From Comamonadaceae bacterium (GTDB lineage Bacteria > Pseudomonadota > Gammaproteobacteria > Burkholderiales > Burkholderiaceae), in assembly GCA_947484245.1 (NCBI GenBank), contig CANKOT010000154.1, forward strand, positions 1-5,439: DNA of 5,439 nt, read 5' to 3'. This document shows, piece by piece, positions 1 to 5,439 of the stretch. The position numbers and the translations under genes are program-made. How positions within the stretch are numbered: the first letter of the stretch is position 1; each line of letters begins with the position of its first letter. Below the pieces are notes generated by a model that was not told the DNA's origin, searched no databases, and saw only the letters and a list, made by a program, of their open reading frames with translations.

Positions 1-164
1 TCATATTCCGCCATCATTTTGTCCCACTCTGCTCGCATGGGAGAGACATCGAGACGGTCCATGGCTGCAAAGTCGGTGGTGTAAAAGCGGGGGCTGAGCA
101 TGGTGCTTTCAACCGCTTTTTGCGAAGCTTGTTCGGCAGTGTCAATGGTTGTATTTGCTTGCAT
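1..164 (-). CDS. acsF: Aerobic Mg-protoporphyrin IX monomethyl ester (oxidative) cyclase, N-terminal part
   Basis: Only the first 54 codons and two bases are present; the gene runs off the window at base 1. AcsF is a di-iron, oxygen-dependent enzyme that forms the fifth (E) ring of bacteriochlorophyll from Mg-protoporphyrin monomethyl ester, the product of BchM. The visible protein starts [12 protein letters not shown] and then shows the AcsF N-terminal signature [16 protein letters not shown] at about residues 24-39, followed by [11 protein letters not shown]. The iron-binding residues lie beyond the window. The ATG at 162-164 is chosen because the protein begins there as in the family and a GGAG lies 10 bases upstream (175-178). 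It follows puhC after 48 bp, a position familiar from betaproteobacterial photosynthesis clusters such as Rubrivivax gelatinosus (family knowledge). The identification rests on a short fragment but a distinctive one. Confidence 0.93.
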   Translation of the reverse strand, partial: MQANTTIDTAEQASQKAVESTMLSPRFYTTDFAAMDRLDVSPMRAEWDKMMAEY

Positions 165-174
165 GAAAGAAAAG

Positions 175-178
175 CTCC
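175..178 (-). promoter_or_regulatory. Ribosome binding site of acsF
   Basis: GGAG on the minus strand lies 10 bases before the acsF ATG. The spacing is a little long, and the bases between are pyrimidine-rich. It is the only purine-rich candidate in the 48-bp puhC-acsF gap. Confidence 0.55.
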
Positions 179-206
179 AGCTTTGTAAAGGGTTGGCTAA
201 GTCAAT

Positions 207-221
207 CCTGAATCATTCAGG
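207..221 (-). repeat. Perfect inverted repeat on the puhC stop codon
   Basis: Read in the direction of transcription, CCTGAA-TGA-TTCAGG is a perfect 6-bp stem with a 3-base loop. The 5' arm is the last two sense codons of puhC (Pro-Glu), the loop is exactly the TGA stop, and the 3' arm opens the puhC-acsF gap. No run of T follows, so it is not a typical intrinsic terminator. It may act as a 3'-end or processing hairpin in the polycistronic mRNA, or be chance; the role is inference. Confidence 0.5.
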
Positions 222-692
222 TTGCATGGCTAAAAATCGAGCAAATTCCGCCGTATTGGTTGGACCAAACGATTCTAAGTCGACACGCTGTCCTGTGCTT
301 GGGTCCATCAAAGTGACCCTGCCATCCACACGGGCAATTAAATCAAAGGGTTGGGCAGAACCAATGCCCCTGGCGAAGCGTTCGCGCGCTAAAGCGCGCA
401 GCGCACCGCGCACAAAACCTTGTTCGCCATACAACACCGTCAGGGTTTGTCCTGAGACGCCATCGGCAACGCGAACGCCACCATCTTTTTGATCTTCGAA
501 CACCAACGAACGTTGCAACGAGGCGGCAGCTGCGCGCTGATCGGGGCCGTTGCCAGTGATGCGAATCAAGCCGACCGAAATCAGTGAGAAGGCAATGATG
601 CCAGCGGCGAAATACAGAATCCAGCGCGGAAAACTGTCGGGTGCCAGTGGCACGTGGACTCGAGATGTCTGGGCGAGTTGGGCTTGCGTCAT
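213..692 (-). CDS. puhC: Photosynthetic complex assembly protein PuhC
   Basis: This 159-residue protein has a short N-terminal segment, one hydrophobic membrane helix at about residues 24-45 (WILYFAAGIIAFSLISVGLI) and a soluble domain after it, probably periplasmic. The soluble part carries patterns typical of PuhC: a Val-rich start (GGVRVADG), YGEQGFVRGALRALARER at about 88-105, PFDLIARVDGRVTLMDPSTG at about 115-134, and an ending with FGPTN and FARFL. The length matches the family, which is near 160 residues. In Rhodobacter, PuhC is needed for normal reaction-centre and LH1 assembly; the same role is inferred here. Its ATG overlaps the puhB stop in an ATGA, and no strong Shine-Dalgarno precedes it, so it is likely translated by coupling to puhB. 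The stop codon lies in a small hairpin. Confidence 0.94.
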   Translation of the reverse strand: MTQAQLAQTSRVHVPLAPDSFPRWILYFAAGIIAFSLISVGLIRITGNGPDQRAAAASLQRSLVFEDQKDGGVRVADGVSGQTLTVLYGEQGFVRGALRALARERFARGIGSAQPFDLIARVDGRVTLMDPSTGQRVDLESFGPTNTAEFARFLAMQPE

Positions 693-1369
693 GTGGCACT
701 CACTTGCATATAGCCACCCTCAAGACGCTCATTTTGAGCGGCGCTTGTGGCTGCCGTTGCGTTGGCAGCCTGGCCTGTGTTTTGCGTCCATGCATCACGC
801 AGCTTTTGAGCGACATTTTGTACATCGGCCACCGCACGCAAAGTAGGCTCAGGCTTTGCAATGCGCCAGGGCCGCACGCTGGGCCACAAATGCACCCAGC
901 CAATGCGGTCAGCGCCTTTCAGGGCCAAGGTAATGTCGCCAAAACCGTTTTGCAGCACGCGCACATCGGCTGAAGCCAGTTGCGTCATGGGCAAGTTGAA
1001 CGTCACCGTCAGAACAATGCCCAAGCGCATCACCACACGTTTGTTGGTGATGGTGTAGACCGTTGTGCGCGCTGTGAAATGGGCCAGCATCCAGACAGTG
1101 GCCAAGGCAATGACGGCCAAGGGCGTGATCCATTGAATGGCCGACAAAACAGCCATCAAGCCAGCACCCGCCTCTAAAGCGGGCCAAGCACACACCACGA
1201 TCAAAGCCGCAAAATACAGCGCCAATTTTTTGAAGTGAAAGGCTGAATAAGCCAAGGCTGCCACATCGGGTGAGCCCTGCCAGACAATGAACTCGTCACT
1301 TGGCAAGCGTTCGGGCAAACCGAACTGCGGTTCAAACTCGTATTCATGACCCAAATTTTCGATCGCCAT
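689..1369 (-). CDS. puhB: Photosynthetic complex assembly protein PuhB (bacterial PH-like domain)
   Basis: This 226-residue membrane protein begins with the PuhB N-terminus (HEYEFEPQFGLPERLPSDE, residues 8-26, then WQGSP). Two hydrophobic helices follow at about 48-66 and 80-98. After them comes a bacterial PH-like domain from about 99 to 192, opening with RTTVYTITNKRVVMRLG and containing GFGDITL and a Trp-rich HLWPSVRPWR. PuhB is a reaction-centre assembly factor in Rhodobacter capsulatus; the same role is inferred. The last 30 or so residues are Ala/Thr/Gln-rich, look disordered and resemble no domain. The ATG at 1367-1369 has GAGGAA six bases upstream. The gene follows puhA after 53 bp, and its stop overlaps the puhC start by four bases. 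Confidence 0.95.
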   Translation of the reverse strand: MAIENLGHEYEFEPQFGLPERLPSDEFIVWQGSPDVAALAYSAFHFKKLALYFAALIVVCAWPALEAGAGLMAVLSAIQWITPLAVIALATVWMLAHFTARTTVYTITNKRVVMRLGIVLTVTFNLPMTQLASADVRVLQNGFGDITLALKGADRIGWVHLWPSVRPWRIAKPEPTLRAVADVQNVAQKLRDAWTQNTGQAANATAATSAAQNERLEGGYMQVSAT

Positions 1370-1375
1370 TATCTT

Positions 1376-1381
1376 TTCCTC
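1376..1381 (-). promoter_or_regulatory. Ribosome binding site of puhB
   Basis: GAGGAA on the minus strand sits six bases before the puhB ATG (1367-1369). It supports that start and suggests puhB has its own ribosome entry rather than depending on puhA translation. Confidence 0.8.
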
Positions 1382-1409
1382 AACAGACTTTCAATTCGAC
1401 TTCAATTGA

Positions 1410-1433
1410 CGCTGATCTGCCTTCAGATCAGCG
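1410..1433 (-). repeat. Perfect 9-bp hairpin spanning the puhA stop codon
   Basis: In the transcript, CGCTGATCT (1433-1425) pairs perfectly with AGATCAGCG (1418-1410) around the six-base loop GAAGGC. The T of the puhA TGA stop closes the stem and its GA opens the loop. A stem of 9 bp with half G/C pairs should be stable, but no T tract follows, so rho-independent termination is unlikely. The position, at the end of the reaction-centre H gene and before the 53-bp gap, fits a 3'-protecting or attenuating element that would make puhA mRNA more abundant than puhB-puhC. That function is inference. Confidence 0.6.
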
Positions 1434-2184
1434 GTTCACTGCGCTTTGCGTCGGCGTAGAAAGTACCGCCGCCGTAATAAGCACTGATTTTTTCCTCTTC
1501 CAGTTTGGTGATCTGGTCAGGGTTTCTGAGGGCAGGTACCGCTGCAAAATGACGCGCATAGACAGAATGCACTTCAACTTGATTTCTACGTATCACTGAA
1601 AACATCATGGGCAGCAAAACAGTTTTGCCACCGGCAATTTCGACTTCCAAGTAGCGGAACATCATCTCAGCGGAGTCGATCCAAATGTCTTTGACGGTTC
1701 CGCCTTGTTTGCCGTCGCCCGCCATCACTGGCAGTCCACGAGGGTCCACATCTTGTGAGGCTACTGTGTAATCGCTGACCACACGAAGTGGTTGAATCAG
1801 TGGTTTGCCATGCCATGTCATTTCTGGCACATCTTCACGGTTGGAATAAGAACCGGGGCCGACAGCTGCCAGCATGGCATCACCCTTGGGTTCAATGGGC
1901 GCGCCAGAAGTGGGGCTGGTGGCCACAGCGTTGTAAGCTGGCTCTTTGCGCATCAGGTCAGGCACAGTGACACTTCTGCCACCTTCTAACAAGAAGGTTT
2001 TCGGCTCAGGAATCGGAAAGCCCTTGACCACAGCCCGACCACTGCTGCTGGACTCCATGGGATAGCCCTCGCGGTGACCTTCTTGAACAAGATAATAAAT
2101 AAGGCCAGCGAAAAAGATCCAAAACACATACAACAGTATTTGCGCTAGATCGACGTAGCCTGTAATGTTTCCTACGGTTTGCAT
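1423..2184 (-). CDS. puhA: Photosynthetic reaction centre H subunit
   Basis: This 253-residue protein is the H subunit that caps the cytoplasmic face of the L/M reaction-centre core and guides proton uptake to quinone QB. It has the H-subunit architecture: short N-terminus (NITGYVDLAQ), a single membrane helix at about 12-32, the post-helix YYLVQEGHREGYP, a linker with FPIPEPKTF, and a cytoplasmic PRC-barrel domain at about 135-215 with GTVKDIWID and FRYLEVE. The C-terminus has the typical LEEEKISAYYGGGTFYA. Asp170, Glu173 and Arg177 fall at the same numbers as in the Rhodobacter sphaeroides subunit, where Glu173 belongs to the QB proton route (recalled, not aligned). Length is close to the usual 255-260. 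The ATG has AAGGAG eight bases upstream. It sits between lhaA and puhB, the standard context. Confidence 0.98.
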   Translation of the reverse strand: MQTVGNITGYVDLAQILLYVFWIFFAGLIYYLVQEGHREGYPMESSSSGRAVVKGFPIPEPKTFLLEGGRSVTVPDLMRKEPAYNAVATSPTSGAPIEPKGDAMLAAVGPGSYSNREDVPEMTWHGKPLIQPLRVVSDYTVASQDVDPRGLPVMAGDGKQGGTVKDIWIDSAEMMFRYLEVEIAGGKTVLLPMMFSVIRRNQVEVHSVYARHFAAVPALRNPDQITKLEEEKISAYYGGGTFYADAKRSEPLI

Positions 2185-2192
2185 AACGACTT

Positions 2193-2198
2193 CTCCTT
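2193..2198 (-). promoter_or_regulatory. Ribosome binding site of puhA
   Basis: AAGGAG on the minus strand, extended to AAGGAGAA, lies eight bases before the puhA ATG (2182-2184). With bchL's, it is one of the two strongest Shine-Dalgarno matches in the window, in keeping with the high amount of H subunit needed relative to assembly factors. Confidence 0.85.
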
Positions 2199-2213
2199 GT
2201 GAACAACTGATAA

Positions 2214-3650
2214 CTAAATACGAGACTCGGCCAAGCCGAGGGTTTGGGGAACAACGGGTGAAACAGAACTTCTGCGCCTGACCAAAGGGCCCACCGCAAT
2301 CAAAGTCAAGAACAACAACAGCATTTCGACGTGATAGACCATGCTGTAACCCACAGAGGGATCGGTCAAAGCGGGGCCCAACGCACCCTCAGCGCTGAGA
2401 GTGGTCACGACATCGCGCAATACACCCCCAAAGAACATCGACAGACCAGCCGCCGCCGCTTGAACAGCGCCCCAGGCACCCAATGCAAGTCCAACAAAGG
2501 CAGATTCAAGACGCATGGCGGTGAACAAGGTGCCCACCGCAAACAAGCCACCGCCGAAACCCACGCCAAAGGCACCACATCGAAATAGCCAACCAGCGTC
2601 TAGCGGCGCCGAGAAAATCACAGCAGAGAATGCAGGCAAGCCGGCCAATGCGCCGTAGGCTGCCAAACGCATGGGGTCAATGCCACCGGCCAACTTGCGA
2701 CCTGCCACATAAAAGCCCAACAACCCACCGCCCGCCAACATGGCCGTCAGTGCACTGGTGGCGCCCACGCTCAGCTTGAGAATTTCTCCGCCATAAGGCT
2801 CCAAAATAATGTCTTGCATGTTGAAGGCCATGGTGCCCAGAGCTGTCGCCCATAAAAAGCGGCGGGCCTGAGGAAGGGCAATGAACTCCGCCCAGACTTC
2901 TCTGAAGGGTCTGCGAATTTGAGTTTTCAATGCCGCCACACGCGCGGGATTGCGCGGCTCTTGTTTCCACAACGCAAAGCCATTGAGGATCAGGACCACC
3001 AAGGCAGTGCCTTGCACCGTTTGAACCAAATATTCAGGCGTGAAGTCAGACAGCAACACGCTATAGACCAAGCTGCCAAACACGGCACCCACCAACAGCA
3101 TGGTGTACATCAGCGCCACCACACGGGGCCTGGTTTCTTCACTGGCTTGGTCTGTGGCAAGCGCCAAACCAGCTGTTTGCGAAGTTTGTAAGCCCGCACC
3201 CACCATCAAAAAAGCCATGGCTGCAGCGCCTTGACCGACCCAATCGGGCACAGGCACTTGGCCCCGACCCGAGAGGACTAAAAGCGCAAATGGCATGACC
3301 GCCAATCCTAAGAATTGAATCAAGGTACCGCCCCACATGTAGGGCACGCGGCGCCAGCCAAAAGCAGAAACATGCACGTCAGACTGATACCCAGTGACAG
3401 CACGGAACGGCGCGACCAATAGGGGCAAGGCCAGCATCATGGCAACCAGCCAAGCCGGCACACCCAACTCCACAATCATCACCCGATTCAAGGTACCAAT
3501 CATGAGGGCTGTGGTGATGCCCATGGTGAATTTGAACAAAGACAAGCGCAACAGCCGAGACATGGGCAAGCCCGCGCTGGTGACGTCGGCAAACGGCAAC
3601 CAAGTCGAAGGCAGTTGCTTGACGTACTTGGAAAAAGTCTTGCCTTTCAT
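2214..3650 (-). CDS. lhaA: PucC/LhaA-family membrane protein for light-harvesting complex assembly
   Basis: This 478-residue protein of the PucC branch of the major facilitator fold has about twelve hydrophobic helices. Family hallmarks include LFKFTMG (residues 39-45), LNRVMIVELGVP (54-65) leading to PFRAVTGYQSD (81-91), FGWRRVPYMWGGT (98-109), DQASEETRPR near the middle (167-176) and NMQDIILEPYGGEIL (277-291). The C-terminal helix ends at about 455 and a Ser/Pro-rich tail follows. LhaA helps assemble the LH1 antenna, possibly by handling bacteriochlorophyll; this is known for Rhodobacter and inferred here. The ATG at 3648-3650 is chosen because it overlaps the bchM stop as ATGA and gives the normal family start (MKGKTFSKYV). 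A start at 3716 would add 22 unrelated residues inside bchM. A GGAG sits 11 bases upstream (3662-3665). It could be named by its PucC paralogue, but the position before puhA identifies it as lhaA. Confidence 0.93.
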   Translation of the reverse strand: MKGKTFSKYVKQLPSTWLPFADVTSAGLPMSRLLRLSLFKFTMGITTALMIGTLNRVMIVELGVPAWLVAMMLALPLLVAPFRAVTGYQSDVHVSAFGWRRVPYMWGGTLIQFLGLAVMPFALLVLSGRGQVPVPDWVGQGAAAMAFLMVGAGLQTSQTAGLALATDQASEETRPRVVALMYTMLLVGAVFGSLVYSVLLSDFTPEYLVQTVQGTALVVLILNGFALWKQEPRNPARVAALKTQIRRPFREVWAEFIALPQARRFLWATALGTMAFNMQDIILEPYGGEILKLSVGATSALTAMLAGGGLLGFYVAGRKLAGGIDPMRLAAYGALAGLPAFSAVIFSAPLDAGWLFRCGAFGVGFGGGLFAVGTLFTAMRLESAFVGLALGAWGAVQAAAAGLSMFFGGVLRDVVTTLSAEGALGPALTDPSVGYSMVYHVEMLLLFLTLIAVGPLVRRRSSVSPVVPQTLGLAESRI

Positions 3651-4345
3651 GAACGCATCCACTCCATGGCTTTGGATTTGTAAAAACCACTGGAGACTTT
3701 GTGCGTGCGAGCGCATTGCCAGTCGTTCAGTGATTCGTGTGTCTTCATGAGTTGGGCAATGCGGGTTTCCGCCATGGGTTCAAGCCAGGGCGCGCGATCG
3801 CCGCGGGGTAGCAAACGACCCACTGAAATCATGAGTGCCAACATGGGGGTGCGCGGTGCAAACGTGAACACCATCGATTTGCTGGTGCGTTCAGCCAACT
3901 GCGCCAATGCATTGACGGCATCTTCTGTGCCATAGTGAATGATGGAGTCCATCGCCACCACATGGTCAAAATGACCCAAGCTCTTGTCGAGCATGTCACC
4001 ACTGTGAAACTCTACCAAGTGCGCCACATCGGCCGGAATCCGTTCGCGTGCCAAGTTGACCAAAGTAGGCGATAAATCTATCGCCACAACTTCGGCACCC
4101 AGACGCGCAGCCTCAACCGCCAAAGCACCGGTTCCACAGCCCGCATCCAAAATGCGTTTGCCGCGCAGGTCCTCGCCCAGCCACGAAACCAAAGTGGCTC
4201 GCATTTGATCACGGCCTGCACGCACGCTGGCGCGAATGCGGCCGACGGGTGCATCGGACGTGAGTTTTTCCCACGCAGCGACAGCCGTCCGATCGAAGTA
4301 ATGTTCGATCTGCCCTCGACGTTGTTCGTAAGTCATTTCGTTCAT
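3647..4345 (-). CDS. bchM: Mg-protoporphyrin IX O-methyltransferase
   Basis: BchM transfers a methyl group from S-adenosylmethionine to the ring-C propionate of Mg-protoporphyrin IX, making the substrate of the cyclase AcsF. The 232-residue protein has the BchM N-terminus (TYEQRRGQIEHYFDRTA, residues 5-21), then the class I methyltransferase motif I ILDAGCGTGALAVEAA (65-80) and an acidic residue ending the next strand (VVAIDLS, Asp90). Family patterns follow: FDHVVAMDSIIHY (126-138), FTFAPRTP (160-167), and KVSSGFY (216-222) near the end. The ATG at 4343-4345 was chosen; it begins 10 bp after bchL and gives MNEMTYEQRR. An upstream in-frame ATG at 4378 lies inside bchL and adds residues foreign to the family. 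The ATG at 4334-4336 is also possible, since neither start has a clear Shine-Dalgarno. The stop overlaps the lhaA start. Confidence 0.97.
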   Translation of the reverse strand: MNEMTYEQRRGQIEHYFDRTAVAAWEKLTSDAPVGRIRASVRAGRDQMRATLVSWLGEDLRGKRILDAGCGTGALAVEAARLGAEVVAIDLSPTLVNLARERIPADVAHLVEFHSGDMLDKSLGHFDHVVAMDSIIHYGTEDAVNALAQLAERTSKSMVFTFAPRTPMLALMISVGRLLPRGDRAPWLEPMAETRIAQLMKTHESLNDWQCARTHKVSSGFYKSKAMEWMRS

Positions 4346-4355
4346 GAACTTGGCT

Positions 4356-5439
<1,084 letters not shown>

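Noticed and set aside
187..205. Possible acsF promoter or FNR box around TTGACT (minus strand) in the puhC-acsF gap
   Set aside because: TTGACT resembles a -35 element, but nothing like TATAAT lies 16-18 bases downstream, and the FNR palindrome TTGAT-N4-ATCAA is matched only in its first half.
100..492. 130-residue open frame on the plus strand across acsF and puhC
   Set aside because: It is antisense to puhC and the acsF start, has no recognisable domain, and the minus-strand proteins are clearly conserved.
1390..1410. Imperfect tandem repeat (TTCAATTCGAC / TTCAATTGAC) in the puhA-puhB gap
   Set aside because: Two short copies differing by one base insertion; no regulator half-site pattern that I recognise and no further copies seen.
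2198..2215. Possible PpsR/CrtJ site (TGT-N12-ACA) in the lhaA-puhA gap
   Set aside because: The spacing fits but the second half is ACT rather than ACA, only one copy is present, and it overlaps the puhA ribosome site. Too weak to call.
3647..3716. Longer lhaA starting at 3716
   Set aside because: The extra 22 residues lie within bchM and do not look like an LhaA N-terminus; the ATG at 3650 forms a standard ATGA junction with bchM.
3394..3750. 118-residue open frame on the plus strand opposite lhaA and bchM
   Set aside because: It is a shadow of two well-supported minus-strand genes; its composition reflects the complement of membrane-helix codons.

Overview
The window is a segment of a purple-bacterial photosynthesis gene cluster. 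Every gene lies on the minus strand, so transcription runs from base 5439 toward base 1. In that order it holds the 3' end of bchH, then bchL, bchM, lhaA, puhA, puhB and puhC complete, and the 5' end of acsF. The gene order, the presence of acsF and the protein sequences point to a bacteriochlorophyll a-producing betaproteobacterium of the order Burkholderiales. It is probably a relative of Limnohabitans, Rhodoferax or Rubrivivax in the Comamonadaceae area. The order-level call is firm; the genus is inference from remembered family sequences.

Layout. The upstream block (5439-3647) is bacteriochlorophyll synthesis: Mg-chelatase large subunit (bchH), the Fe-protein of dark-operative protochlorophyllide reductase (bchL) and Mg-protoporphyrin IX methyltransferase (bchM). 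The middle block (3650-213) builds the photosynthetic complexes: lhaA (PucC-type membrane protein for light-harvesting assembly), puhA (reaction-centre H subunit) and the assembly factors puhB and puhC. The window then returns to pigment synthesis with acsF, the oxygen-dependent cyclase that acts on the BchM product. BchH, BchM and AcsF catalyse three successive steps from protoporphyrin IX toward protochlorophyllide, and BchL serves the following reduction. Pigment supply and the scaffold that receives it are thus encoded on one strand, probably as one superoperon.

The genes are very tightly packed. Three junctions are ATGA stop/start overlaps (bchH/bchL, bchM/lhaA, puhB/puhC). The other gaps are 10 bp (bchL/bchM), 29 bp (lhaA/puhA), 53 bp (puhA/puhB) and 48 bp (puhC/acsF). 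No stretch over 60 bp lacks a gene. Good Shine-Dalgarno sequences precede bchL, puhA and puhB. Small perfect hairpins lie on the stop codons of puhA and puhC, at the two widest gaps, and are the main non-coding structure here. I saw no intrinsic terminator, RNA gene, mobile element, CRISPR array or plus-strand gene. I did not find an undescribed system; the cluster type is well known, and the less explained items are the stop-codon hairpins and some local start-site choices.
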